The notes beneath the pieces were generated by a model, which searched no databases, was not told the origin of the DNA, and was given only the letters and a program-made list of their open reading frames with translations. From NCBI GenBank assembly GCA_035567895.1, contig DATMPC010000112.1:1-62225 (forward strand): 62,225 nucleotides of DNA, given 5' to 3'. The translations under genes and the position numbers were made by a program. Below are positions 43,937 through 52,527 of this stretch, piece by piece. The number at the start of each line of letters is the position of its first letter. The stretch's first letter is position 1. This DNA is from Terriglobales bacterium (lineage in GTDB: Bacteria; Acidobacteriota; Terriglobia; Terriglobales; Acidobacteriaceae).

Positions 43937-45244
43937 TCACTGGCTGCGAGCGGCAAAGTCATTCCTGTAAACTTCGCCGCCCTTGATCACGAGTTTCACC
44001 TTCCCCATTACGTTGATGTCTGCTAATGGGTCGCCATCGACAGCGATAATGTCGGCAAAATGGTCTTTCTCAATCGTGCCCACTTTGTCCGACCAGCCCA
44101 TGATGTCGGCTCCGTTCAGCGTGGCGGCGCGAATGGCGTCGATTGGCTTCATCCCCCACTCGACCATTTTGGGAAACTGCTTCCAGTTGTCGCCGTGCGG
44201 ATAGACTCCGGCATCCGTAGCGAATCCCATGAGCGTTCCTGCTTGAAATGCCTTACGGAAGTTCTCGCGTTGTAACCTTCCGACTCCTTTTTCTTTCTCG
44301 ATCGATTCGGGAAGCATGCCGTGCTTGGCTCCCTCGGCGAGGATGTAATCGTCGTTATAGATATCGAAGTCAAGGTAGGTGTGGTGCTGCTTGGCCATGG
44401 CGATGCCTTCGATGTCAATAAGGCTCGAGTGCTCAATGGTGTCGATGCCGGCGAGGATTGCTTCTTTGATGGATTGCGTGCCGTGTGCATGGGCCGCAAC
44501 TTTGCGTCCGAGCTTGTGCGCCTCGTCCGCGATTGCCTTCAATTCTTCGGGTGTGTACTGTGGCGCTCCCGGCGTATCGCCCTTGGAGAGTACTCCGCCG
44601 GAGGCCAGCACCTTGATAAGGTCGGCGCCAAACTTGACGTTCTCGCGCACCTTCTCGCGCACAGCCCACGGGCCATTGGCAACGCCCTGACCAGAGTGGT
44701 GATACTCGTATGGAAGAAGGTTATCGTCGCCGTGTCCGCCGGTAATGGTGAGCGCCGGGCCCGAAACCTGCATACGCGGTCCCGGGATGTCGCCGGCGTT
44801 GATGCCATCGCGCAGAGCGACATCGGCGTAGCCTCTTGCTCCCACATTGCGGACACTGGTGAATCCAGACATCAACGTCTTGCGCGCGTTCTTAGCGCCA
44901 AAGATTGTCTCTCGCGGAACAGAGTTCCCGAGTTCGGCGTATCCAAATCCGCCTTCTTCCGGATCGCTAGTGAGGTGAACGTGGACATCGATCAATCCCG
45001 GCAGGCAGGTGCCCGGAGCATCGATGATCCGCGGTACACCAGGAGACGGCACGTTTCCAGACTCTACGGAAACGATCTTGCCGTTCTCGATGCGCACCGT
45101 GGCATTCGTGATGTAAATGCCCTGGCGCACATCAAGCAGCTTGCTGCAGCGCAACACGGTGACATTCCGCGCCGCAGTCTGCGCGAAGGCTGAACATGAT
45201 GTAAGAAAGAAAGCTAACAACGAAACGCAAATGCGGATTCGCAT
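43937..45244 (-). CDS. Secreted amidohydrolase (imidazolonepropionase-like, Xaa-Pro/prolidase-type)
   Basis: 435 residues from the ATG that gives the signal peptide ICVSLLAFFLTSCSAFAQ; a longer frame adds 13 residues. It keeps the metal motif LIDVHVHLTSDP, KVLASGGVLSKGD, AHAHGTQSIKEAILAGID, IEHSSLID and FATDAGVYPHGD, so the binuclear centre is intact, unlike the amidohydrolase at 12.7-14.7 kb. CSKLLDVRQGIYI is the usual beta-domain start. It may carry a lipobox-like Cys in the signal (LTSCSAFA). Periplasmic dipeptidase or lactamase-type activity is plausible. Confidence 0.92.
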   Translation of the reverse strand: MRIRICVSLLAFFLTSCSAFAQTAARNVTVLRCSKLLDVRQGIYITNATVRIENGKIVSVESGNVPSPGVPRIIDAPGTCLPGLIDVHVHLTSDPEEGGFGYAELGNSVPRETIFGAKNARKTLMSGFTSVRNVGARGYADVALRDGINAGDIPGPRMQVSGPALTITGGHGDDNLLPYEYHHSGQGVANGPWAVREKVRENVKFGADLIKVLASGGVLSKGDTPGAPQYTPEELKAIADEAHKLGRKVAAHAHGTQSIKEAILAGIDTIEHSSLIDIEGIAMAKQHHTYLDFDIYNDDYILAEGAKHGMLPESIEKEKGVGRLQRENFRKAFQAGTLMGFATDAGVYPHGDNWKQFPKMVEWGMKPIDAIRAATLNGADIMGWSDKVGTIEKDHFADIIAVDGDPLADINVMGKVKLVIKGGEVYRNDFAARSQ

Positions 45245-45332
45245 CCGATCCTCGCCCAGAGTTTGAATTGAACAAGCGGACAATGTATCAGAAGAGAATG
45301 GAGCGTGAGGCGCCCTGGCCGGCGGTGGCGGA

Positions 45333-45360
45333 AAACGCCGGGCGAAGACACCCGGCGTTT
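45333..45360 (-). terminator. Intrinsic terminator after the ECF sigma/anti-sigma operon
   Basis: AAACGCCGGG (45333-45342) pairs with CCCGGCGTTT (45351-45360) around an 8-base loop. On the minus strand the stem is followed by TTTTCC, a short U-run, and it lies 22 bases beyond the anti-sigma stop. Confidence 0.75.
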
Positions 45361-45381
45361 GTTGTCTTCTGTAACTAGTAG

Positions 45382-46029
45382 CTATCCCTTCACATTCACA
45401 GTCGAGAACGCCAACACCACATGACCACTGGCGGGTTGTCCGAAGGCACGGGCGGGTTCGAAGGTGGTGAAGATCAGGGCGTTGTCGATTTTTACGCGCA
45501 CCGCGTCGGAGTCGTGGCCCGAGAGGATGCGGTACTCGAGGACGCGCCCGCTGGCATCGACGTTAGCTTCGATCAGCACGGGCCCATCGATTCCCTGAAT
45601 CTCATAGGGTCCGGCCGAGAGCCGTGGAGGCGTATAGAGCGAAGTCGGAATATCGTTTCCTATTTCGGGACGAGCGAAGAAGCCGATGAGTACGCCGAAC
45701 ATGATCACGGCGGTTACCAGACCGGCGGTTGCGGGCAACATAAACGTATTGATCGCGTGTTCGATTCTGAGCCCGATGTTTTGCAGAGTACGAGCCGCGC
45801 TGCGCGAGCGCTCCTGCTGAATCGCGATCTTCAATCTAAGCGGAAGATCGCTGGGCGCCTTGCGCGTCCCAATCGATGACAGCAGGGCCTGCGCGCGCTG
45901 CAGGGAGAGATAACTCGTGTGGCAAGGGCCGCAGTTTTCCAGGTGCGCGGAAATCGCGCGCATCTCATGACCGCTCACGGCCCCGTCTAGATAAGTAGAG
46001 AACTTCGACTTGGCTTGTTTGCAGTCCAT
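45382..46029 (-). CDS. Zinc-finger anti-sigma factor with C-terminal TonB-like domain
   Basis: 215 residues from ATG at 46029, overlapping the sigma stop by ATGA. The ZAS motif is Cys3, His29, Cys33 and Cys36 (CKQAK; AHLENCGPC). A single membrane helix lies near 95-115 (ATAGLVTAVIMFGVLIGFFA). The part outside the membrane (about 145-215) reads IDGPVLIEANVDASGRVLEYRI and AVRVKIDNALIFTTFEPA, the beta-sheet domain of the TonB C-terminus. This combination would link sigma release to a periplasmic contact. It is the second gene of an operon with the sigma factor. Confidence 0.85.
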   Translation of the reverse strand: MDCKQAKSKFSTYLDGAVSGHEMRAISAHLENCGPCHTSYLSLQRAQALLSSIGTRKAPSDLPLRLKIAIQQERSRSAARTLQNIGLRIEHAINTFMLPATAGLVTAVIMFGVLIGFFARPEIGNDIPTSLYTPPRLSAGPYEIQGIDGPVLIEANVDASGRVLEYRILSGHDSDAVRVKIDNALIFTTFEPARAFGQPASGHVVLAFSTVNVKG

Positions 46030-46757
46030 CACTCGCTTCCAACCTCCAGTGACGCCACTTGCGCGCCGTGGCATGCAACCTTGAGGCCCAGATCGCGGCC
46101 CGCTTGTCTGGCATAATTCTCCAGACGCTTCTTTAGCGCGAACCGCCCGCGCATTAATCTCGACTTCACCGTGCCCAGCGAAACTTGCAGGATCTCGGCG
46201 ACCTCTTCATACGACAGTCCTTCGATATCGCGCAAGACCACGGTTGTGCGATACGGTTCGGGCACCTGAGCCAGCTCCTGCTCGACCCTCGTACGAACTT
46301 CTTCGTGCGCTGCGCAATCGAAGGGCGAGTCATGCTCATCGACCAGGGTCTCTTTAAGCGCGAATCCCTGACCCTCGTCTTCGCCGGTCGGCGCTTCCAT
46401 TGTGGTCTCGCGGCGTTTGTGCCGGAACCACCAGCGGCGTTGATTCGACGCCTCGTGCAGCGCGATGCGGTAAATCCAGGTCTTCAAGCTGGCTTCACCA
46501 TGGAAGCGCTTGATCCCGCGGAAGACCTTAAGAAAAACTTCCTGAGTTGTATCCGCCGCGTCGGCAGGATCATTCAGGATGCGATAGACCAGTCCATATA
46601 CCGGCTGGTGGTAGTGTGCGATCAGCCATTCATAGGCCTCTTCCGAGCCAGCTTTCAGTTCGGCGATAATCGACGCCTCCGCGGCTCGTACCGAAATCGC
46701 ACTTGCGAGGTTTGCCAACGTAGTAACTCCCGCCATGCTTCTCACGGCGTTACCCAT
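46029..46757 (-). CDS. ECF-family RNA polymerase sigma factor (RpoE-like)
   Basis: 242 residues. Region 2 reads YHQPVYGLVYRILNDPADAADTTQEVFLKVFRGI; region 4 is VPEPYRTTVVLRDIEGLSYEEVAEILQVSLGTVKSRL. The N-terminal 25 residues (MGNAVRSMAGVTTLANLASA) precede region 2 and may or may not be used. Cognate anti-sigma overlaps the stop. The group is ECF with a ZAS-type anti-sigma; target promoters not assigned. Confidence 0.95.
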   Translation of the reverse strand: MGNAVRSMAGVTTLANLASAISVRAAEASIIAELKAGSEEAYEWLIAHYHQPVYGLVYRILNDPADAADTTQEVFLKVFRGIKRFHGEASLKTWIYRIALHEASNQRRWWFRHKRRETTMEAPTGEDEGQGFALKETLVDEHDSPFDCAAHEEVRTRVEQELAQVPEPYRTTVVLRDIEGLSYEEVAEILQVSLGTVKSRLMRGRFALKKRLENYARQAGRDLGLKVACHGAQVASLEVGSE

Positions 46758-46961
46758 AAATTAGCAGGTCTCCCCGTCTTCTGCGATAGACAACCTCTAC
46801 AGGGATAGACCCCAGGGTCCTAAGGAAAGTTCCCGGAATGGCTGGTGCTTTTCCCATTCCGAGGGGGCGCCCGGCACGCCTCCACGAGGCGGCAGGAACT
46901 CTCCAAACTCTGCTGTTATAGAGAACCGTATTCAACGGGTGGTTGCAAGCTTACTTTAGTT

Positions 46962-47699
46962 TCACTTTGGCGTGGAAGTTCCTGAGGCTGAACTGGCTGC
47001 GGCGGAACCAGTTACGGTATTTTTCTTCGCTGTCTTTTTCTTCTTTGCAGGCGGAGTCGGCTCGTTGTCGTCAACGACGATCTTCTTAGGAGGAGCCTGT
47101 TGCTGGGCGGCAATGGCAGCGGCCTGCGCTCGTTCGGCTGCGGCGAGACGGTCGTCAGCGGTGGTGGTCACCTGCTGCAGATACTCTCCATAGTTGCGCC
47201 GGTCCGCATCCAGGGCTGCGGCATGGGGGGACATCAAGTCATATTCCTCGCGCCTACCAAACGCGCCTGTGGATTCACTGACCGAAGCGACCACATCGTA
47301 CAGTGCATTCAGATTGCGGTAAAGCTTGAAGTTGGCGGCCAGACTTTGCGGCGCTGCGCGCACAGCGGTGATGAGCCCTGGCAGAGCTCCGGTTATATTG
47401 CGTTGAATGGAGCCTATGTTCTCCGAGGCCTGACGCTTGGTCGTGGAGTCAATCTTCCACTTCTCCACTCGGAGCTTTCCGACATCAGCGTTGAGCCCAG
47501 CCGTTTCCTGCTCGATCCGCTGCAGCATGGTGGCGAGATCGCCTGGGTTCGACGGAACTATAGCATTTGCGGCAGTTGCAGCCGGTGGCTGTGAAGCAGG
47601 TTGAGAAGAAGTGGGTGGATTGCCAGGTGGATAGGAAGTTTGAGCTGACGCAAGCACCGATATTGCAATCGTCACCAAAAGAAAGCAGAGCTTCATCAC
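46962..47699 (-). CDS. Secreted hypothetical protein, Lys/Ala-rich tail
   Basis: 245 residues with a signal peptide (LCFLLVTIAISVLASAQ), a Pro/Ser-rich linker (residues 20-50) and a helical central region (LNADVGKLRVEKWKIDSTT). The C-terminus is low complexity (PAKKKKTAKKN). No known domain. Possibly a periplasmic or cell-surface protein; it stands alone between the ECF operon and a transposase remnant. Confidence 0.7.
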   Translation of the reverse strand: MMKLCFLLVTIAISVLASAQTSYPPGNPPTSSQPASQPPAATAANAIVPSNPGDLATMLQRIEQETAGLNADVGKLRVEKWKIDSTTKRQASENIGSIQRNITGALPGLITAVRAAPQSLAANFKLYRNLNALYDVVASVSESTGAFGRREEYDLMSPHAAALDADRRNYGEYLQQVTTTADDRLAAAERAQAAAIAAQQQAPPKKIVVDDNEPTPPAKKKKTAKKNTVTGSAAASSASGTSTPK

Positions 47700-47740
47700 A
47701 TTAAAGAGGATACTCCCGGCTAGCAGAATTTGGCTCGCGA

Positions 47741-48030
47741 GCGGGAAGTATTCGTGCCCGCAACACTTTTTTAGAGGTCTTCGAGCGGGTCCGCCGGCAA
47801 TATCAATTTGACGTGATCGGGTTAGTGGTGATGCCAGAGCATATTCATCTATTGATCAGCGAACCGGAAAAAGGGGATCCATCGATTGTCATGCAGGCGC
47901 TCAAGCAAGCGGTTGCCCGGCGTCCGCTGCGCAAAGCTCGAAAGAAATCTGCGTCGCAAATCGCACTGTGGGAAGATCGTCAGGAACCGTTTGGCAAGGA
48001 CGCTTTTATGATTTCAATGTGTTCTCGGAA
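47741..48030 (+). pseudogene. REP-associated tyrosine transposase (RAYT, Y1_Tnp) remnant
   Basis: The frame from about 47741 gives TFLEVFERVRRQYQFDV and VVMPEHIHLLISEPEKGDPS, the HUH (HIH) motif of IS200-like RAYT proteins. The reading QIALWEDRQEPF then breaks, and the continuation FYDFNVFSE (with the catalytic Tyr region) is in another frame: a single base is missing near 47990. After that the reading runs into a 58-bp tandem repeat, and the C-terminus is lost. The copy is inactive. Confidence 0.75.
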
Positions 48031-48147
48031 GGACGGGTGGCCGGCTTCTTACCGTTTAGGCTCTTGTGTCCGTTCCAACCAACTGGGTGGACGGGTGGCC
48101 CAGCCTTTCCCATTGTGGTTCTTGTGTCCAATTCCAACCAGCAGGGT
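48031..48147 (+). repeat. Two diverged ~58-bp tandem units
   Basis: GGACGGGTGGCC starts at 48031 and 48089; CTTGTGTCC and TTCCAACCA recur at matching positions in both units. The middle portions are diverged. The pair replaces the end of the transposase remnant. Confidence 0.7.
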
Positions 48148-48199
48148 GCCCCGTTCTCGCGCGGTGTTGAGGTGAGAGCAGGGAGGTAAGAGCCGGCAA

Positions 48200-48784
48200 C
48201 TTCCTAGGATCTCATTATGTCGAAATAAGTTCCAGATTGTTCACCTTAATTGTTTGTGAAGTTGCCACAATGGGAATTACATGTACGGGACTCTTTGCAC
48301 TTAGCGGAGTGCTTAGATTTCTTAGTACTGAAATACAAGAGTTTTTGGGGCCTGGAGAGTGCTGTTCTGAAACAAGCGGGGTGCCCCGCTTTTGATCGAG
48401 GAATTCCTGATCTTTTCTGCTGAAGAACCAAAGAAGTGGGTGCCCTCCCGCGGGACCGCCCGCAGTTCTCTATCTGGACGACATTGAAGAAATTGTCAGC
48501 ATCCTCCGTGAGGCACATACCCGAGAGGGAAACTAAAACGGCACGATTTTGTACGCATCTGGGCGCTTTCTCGCGCCGCAGCCTATCCACCGACCTGCTT
48601 AGGCAAAGTCAAGATCGTGTACTGCTAGTTCCTACAGTAGCGTTCCGGGCGATCTGGATGCACTCTCAGTGTAGGTCCCTTTCGTCTCGGCGTCCGTTCA
48701 CGGGTGCCTCCATGAAATTGGAGTGCCCAGGCCACACGGTCCGGTGAGTTGGGGAGCCCAACAGCATTCAGATATGGAGAAACT
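48200..48784. other. Intergenic debris with an 18-bp palindrome
   Basis: 585 bases without a supportable gene. AAGCGGGGTGCCCCGCTT at 48374-48391 is a perfect palindrome followed by TTGATC, and GGGTGCCC recurs nearby; these resemble short dispersed acidobacterial repeats. A Shine-Dalgarno-like GGAGAAAC lies before the OmpA start at 48785. Reading frames here were not convincing. Confidence 0.55.
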
Positions 48785-49705
48785 ATGTACAAAAGATTCA
48801 TCGTTGCGGTTGTAGGTTCGTTCTTGGTGTTATGCCTGGGTGCGTTTGCCGATGACGTCAATGGCATTATCAAGACGCGCACGGGAGAAACATTGATCGT
48901 GCAGACAGATGCGGGAAAAGAAGTCACCGTGGTTGTCACGGAAGACACTAAAACTGCAGACAAAAAAGGCCTCTTCGGCCTTCGGAAAGACCAATTGGGC
49001 AGCACCGTCCTGATACCCGGTTTGAAGGTGTCGGTTGAAGGAGCCCCCGATGACCAGGGCCGCGTCGTAGCCACACAAATAATTACCGACGGCGACGATC
49101 TGGAAACGGCTGAGATGATTCAGGCCGGCTTGCATCCCACAGCGGAACAGGTTGCAAAAAACGTGGACACCCTCGCTACCCACAATGCACGACTGGGAGT
49201 CCACGATGAACAGCTCGGGGTGAACACGCAAAACATCTCTGCCAATCAACAACAGACCGGTGCCAATCGACAACAGATCCAGCAGAACCTCAGCACGATC
49301 GAGGAACACACGCGGCGTTTCAACGCCCTAACAGACTTCGAATTGAAAGGCGAGGCTACGGTTAACTTCGCAGTCGGCAGCACCGAGGTCTCGAAGGAGG
49401 ACGCTGGGAAACTCGATCAGCTGGCGCAAACTGCCAAGGGACTGACTGGTTACATAGTCGAGGTGGTCGGCTATGCCGACTCGACGGGCAGCGCAGCCAT
49501 GAACACAAAACTCAGTGAAGATCGCGCCAAGCAAGTCGTGACCTGGTTGATGCAGCAGGGAGGGATTCCAGTGCGGCACATCATCGCTCCCGGCGCGATG
49601 GGCGAGTACGGAGGGCGGGCTCCCAACGAGACGAAGGCGGGGCGGGCCGAAAATCGTCGGGTCGAGGTAAAGGTTCTGGTTAACAAAGGAGTCGCTGGGA
49701 GCTAG
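48785..49705 (+). CDS. OmpA-family outer-membrane protein
   Basis: 306 residues with a signal peptide (FIVAVVGSFLVLCLGAFA). The N-terminal beta-domain (20-100; IIKTRTGETLIVQTDAGKEV) is followed by a helical linker (ANQQQTGANRQQIQQNLS) and a C-terminal peptidoglycan-binding OmpA domain with VNFAVGSTEVSKEDAGKLDQ, EVVGYADSTGS, LSEDRAKQVVTWL and GRAENRRVEV. It lacks an OmpA-type barrel of its own, so it may be periplasmic and tether peptidoglycan through that domain. Confidence 0.93.
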   Translation: MYKRFIVAVVGSFLVLCLGAFADDVNGIIKTRTGETLIVQTDAGKEVTVVVTEDTKTADKKGLFGLRKDQLGSTVLIPGLKVSVEGAPDDQGRVVATQIITDGDDLETAEMIQAGLHPTAEQVAKNVDTLATHNARLGVHDEQLGVNTQNISANQQQTGANRQQIQQNLSTIEEHTRRFNALTDFELKGEATVNFAVGSTEVSKEDAGKLDQLAQTAKGLTGYIVEVVGYADSTGSAAMNTKLSEDRAKQVVTWLMQQGGIPVRHIIAPGAMGEYGGRAPNETKAGRAENRRVEVKVLVNKGVAGS

Positions 49706-49739
49706 AACCTGCTGCTCGTGGTGCCAGCAGACCAGTAAA

Positions 49740-49778
49740 CTCACGCGCAGTTTGGGGGCTGTGCCACCTGCGCGTGAG
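49740..49778 (+). terminator. Hairpin after the OmpA gene
   Basis: CTCACGCGCAG (49740-49750) and CTGCGCGTGAG (49768-49778) form a perfect 11-bp stem with a 17-base loop, 34 bases after the OmpA stop in a convergent gap. No T-run follows, so it may be a termination or processing hairpin. Confidence 0.55.
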
Positions 49779-49946
49779 CTATTACAACCATTCAGTTGTA
49801 GGATGCCCCGCGCGCCCTGGATCTACTTCGTTCCGACCTTCGCCGGAGTCGCTGAAGCTGAGAGATCCAAATGGGCGGATGGCGCACCCTCTTGCGGCTA
49901 GGCAGAGCCTTTGCATAAGAGTCTTCAAGACTTCGATTTCCTGCGT

Positions 49947-50765
49947 TTAATCATGATTATCGGGCGCTCGAGCCACTGGTTGCGGTGAGCGAAAGGGCAG
50001 CTTAAATTTCCGGCTAACTTCGGGCCAGAACTCTCGTAGCAGGTTGAAGCCTGCGTCTGTTCCGAGGGTGATGGCCATCTGGCCGGCCGACGGTCCGAAG
50101 CCTCGGCGATTCCCAGGATGGTACACGTTGCTCAGCGCTGTGGTGGACACTACTGTGAGCCATTCCGAGTAATTAAACATGCTTGTTCCGGAGTCGCTCT
50201 GCGTGACGAATATGTGGGCCAGCGCATGCCCCATACGTTGCTTGGTTCCACCCTCCTGCACGCGATAGTAACGAGGATCCTGCCGGAAGATGACCGGAAA
50301 AAGAAATGTGCCGAAGAACTCTCCGGCAGTATTGTCGGCCAGCGCAGCTCCAAAGCGCTGTCCGTACCCGGATGCGCCCTGCCCAAACTGCGAATCGTAA
50401 TCTGCGGCTTGCGAGATTCCTGCGCTGAATCCTGCAACGATGAAGGTGACTGGTTCGACACTGTTTCGCGCAGCGAGAGTGAACTTTTGCCGAAGTGTTA
50501 ACGGACAAATTCTCATTCCTCCAGTCTGCGGATTCATGGCCGTTTGGCTTTCCACCCTGCGCACCAGAGATGAAGCGACTCTCTTGAATGGTCCGTTGTA
50601 ATCCTCAATCGCAAACAGCCGCACCGGCTTGAGGCAGCCACCAACCTGATTTTCTGTCCTCACGGCCTGTTGCGAACTCGCCGCGTTTGGGAGGGGTGTT
50701 TGACTGAGAGCGAAGGGCGCTCGAAGGGTGGCCAGCCAGGTTACGGTAAGGATTAAACCCTTCAT
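49947..50765 (-). CDS. Secreted/outer-membrane hypothetical protein, acidobacterial type
   Basis: 272 residues with a signal peptide (ILTVTWLATLRAPFALSQ). It contains the repeated-looking block RFGAALADNTAGEFFGTFLF and the segment FPVIFRQDPRYYRVQEGG, plus FVTQSDSGTSMFNYSEW and NVYHPGNRRGFGPS. These blocks recur in a conserved acidobacterial family that, as far as I know, has no assigned function. Gly/aromatic-rich and probably outer-membrane. Confidence 0.8.
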   Translation of the reverse strand: MKGLILTVTWLATLRAPFALSQTPLPNAASSQQAVRTENQVGGCLKPVRLFAIEDYNGPFKRVASSLVRRVESQTAMNPQTGGMRICPLTLRQKFTLAARNSVEPVTFIVAGFSAGISQAADYDSQFGQGASGYGQRFGAALADNTAGEFFGTFLFPVIFRQDPRYYRVQEGGTKQRMGHALAHIFVTQSDSGTSMFNYSEWLTVVSTTALSNVYHPGNRRGFGPSAGQMAITLGTDAGFNLLREFWPEVSRKFKLPFRSPQPVARAPDNHD

Positions 50766-51357
50766 TCTCCCACTCGGATCTTAGAAGCTCTCCGCGAACA
50801 AAGGGTTTTCGCGCTCACATCGTCTGTAACAGAATCGGAGTTTTTCCAAGAGTCAGACTTTTGGGAACGGGCAGTGAGCAACAACAAGAGGTTCAAAGAA
50901 CATACACAGCAATCTTGACAGCACTGGCGCGGTCTCGAAACTCTCATTTCTGCCAGTCTCCGCACTTGATCAGTACTCGACGGTGTAGTTCAGCGCGGAC
51001 ATCGGATACAGAATTGCGGCGCTGCCGTCGATTACCGCGATGATTCGGTCTCCATCCGGCTTGGACCCGTAGACCCAGGCGTTACGATTTCCTTCTGCTT
51101 CCCGTGTACCCCACGTTTCATTTCGGCACTCTGTGACTTTGTTTCTTGCTGACCAACCATGAGCTGGCGATCACGGCATGAAGTTCCCAAAATGAGAGCT
51201 GGGCGCTGTTACAAGTTACAGTTATCGCTAAGCTATCCAAGCACTATGGTGCGTCGTGAGTGCCATAAGGCTCGCGATCGACATTCGGATTCATGCTGAA
51301 CCCTGCGGAGCCCTCAACGACGCCCGAGAAATCCTTGGCGAAGAGGCAACCAAGTAG
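50766..51357. other. 592-bp gap holding a coding remnant
   Basis: Between a divergent pair. A 66-codon open stretch on the minus strand (50970-51171) lacks any start codon; it ends AWVYGSKPDGDRIIAVIDG then ALNYTVEY. Codon periodicity and the sensible sequence suggest the end of a lost gene. The rest, including both promoters, shows nothing definite. Confidence 0.5.
50970..51171 (-). pseudogene. C-terminal remnant of an unknown protein
   Basis: A stop-free frame without ATG, GTG or TTG, bounded upstream by TGA at 51172-51174, with residues ETWGTREAEGNRNAWVYGSK and IIAVIDGSAAILYPMSALNY. The family was not recognised. It could instead be a chance open frame. Confidence 0.35.
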
Positions 51358-52272
51358 ATGAGAATCAGACTAAGAATAGTCGGGACCATTGCTGCGGTGG
51401 TTTGTTCTCTGTTATTGGGTGGCAATCCTGGCTGGGCGCAAGAACAAGCGGCTGCGGGCGAAACGGCAGACTTGCAGAAGGCAACTCAGAACCCGGTAGC
51501 CAGTCTCATCAGCGTTCCGATTCAGAACAATAGCAACTTCGGTATTGGTCCGTTTGATCGCACACAGAATGTACTGAATATCCAGCCGGTCATTCCAATA
51601 GAGGCGAGTCAGAACTGGAACCTGATAATCCGCTGGATCGCCCCTATCATCTGGCAACCTGCCCCGGGTACGACCAACCTGGAAGTGTTCGGCATCGAGG
51701 CAAACACGCCTGCGTACTTTGCAGCTCAAAACGTGCAGAGCAACGTAGGCGTGTTCGGCTTTGGGGACATGACTCCAACTTTCTTCTTCTCGCCCTCCAA
51801 GCCACACAAGCTGATCTGGGGCGCAGGTCCGGTATTCGTTTTGCCCACAGCCACCAGTAAGGTGTTGGGGCAAGGAAAGCTCAGTATGGGACCTTCGGTT
51901 GTTGCTCTCGTGCAACCCGGTGCGTGGACCGTTGGAGCGCTGGTGAATAACGCGTGGTCAGTGGCTGGTCCTTCAGATCGCGCCTCAGTCAATCAGATGA
52001 CTCTCCAGTACTTCATCAACTACAACTTAAAAAAGGGTTGGTACCTCTCGTGTGCACCGATCGTCACCGCGAACTGGCAGGCTGCCAGCGGCAATGTATG
52101 GATCGTGCCTGTCGGGGGTGGCGTGGGGCGAGTATTCCGGCTCGGGTTCCAGCCCGTTAATGTCGCGGCCCAGTTGTATGGAAATGCTGTCCACCCGGTT
52201 GGTGGTTCTTCATGGAGCCTGAGGATGCAGATTGCATTTCTTTTCCCTAAATCGCCCGCAAAGAAAAGCTAA
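51358..52272 (+). CDS. Outer-membrane protein, neuromedin-U-like (phenol-channel fold)
   Basis: 304 residues with a signal peptide (IVGTIAAVVCSLLLGGNPGWA) and a mature part rich in amphipathic strands. SVPIQNNSNFGIGPFDRTQN and LNIQPVIPI near the N-terminus and LGQGKLSMGPSVVALVQPGAWTVGALVNNAWS are the hallmark of proteins annotated as neuromedin U in proteobacteria. The C-terminus ends MQIAFLFPKS. Probably a transport channel or OM porin-like barrel. Confidence 0.9.
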   Translation: MRIRLRIVGTIAAVVCSLLLGGNPGWAQEQAAAGETADLQKATQNPVASLISVPIQNNSNFGIGPFDRTQNVLNIQPVIPIEASQNWNLIIRWIAPIIWQPAPGTTNLEVFGIEANTPAYFAAQNVQSNVGVFGFGDMTPTFFFSPSKPHKLIWGAGPVFVLPTATSKVLGQGKLSMGPSVVALVQPGAWTVGALVNNAWSVAGPSDRASVNQMTLQYFINYNLKKGWYLSCAPIVTANWQAASGNVWIVPVGGGVGRVFRLGFQPVNVAAQLYGNAVHPVGGSSWSLRMQIAFLFPKSPAKKS

Positions 52273-52360
52273 TCATTCCTTGGTTTTCTCGTTAAAGGAG
52301 TGTCACGACATGGTGACACAACAACCTGAATAGACAACAACTCGGACGCCACGCCAGCTC

Positions 52361-52460
52361 AGGGGAGACTTACGAAATTGGAAGTGAGACGTATGTCTAC
52401 TCTTATCCTCTGGTGACAATGGAGGTGACTCGATACCAAATGACAAGCGGGCAAGATGTG
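52361..52460 (+). pseudogene. DUF1254 gene fragment
   Basis: In frame the stretch reads EIGSETYVYSYPLVTMEVTR, which matches the N-terminal part of DUF1254 proteins (ETYVYSYPLVTMEVTR). It has no start upstream and diverges after about 15 more codons. Only a short piece of a once longer gene remains, in the convergent gap with the next gene. Confidence 0.6.
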
Positions 52461-52527
52461 TCGACTGTTGACATCGCCTTTCTTATAGAACCCGCCCGGC
52501 CCTGCGTCAACGAACAATCGGAAATCC

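Noticed and set aside
48246-48747. Open frames on both strands in the intergenic debris before the OmpA gene
   Set aside because: They run through palindromic repeats and lack any recognisable sequence.
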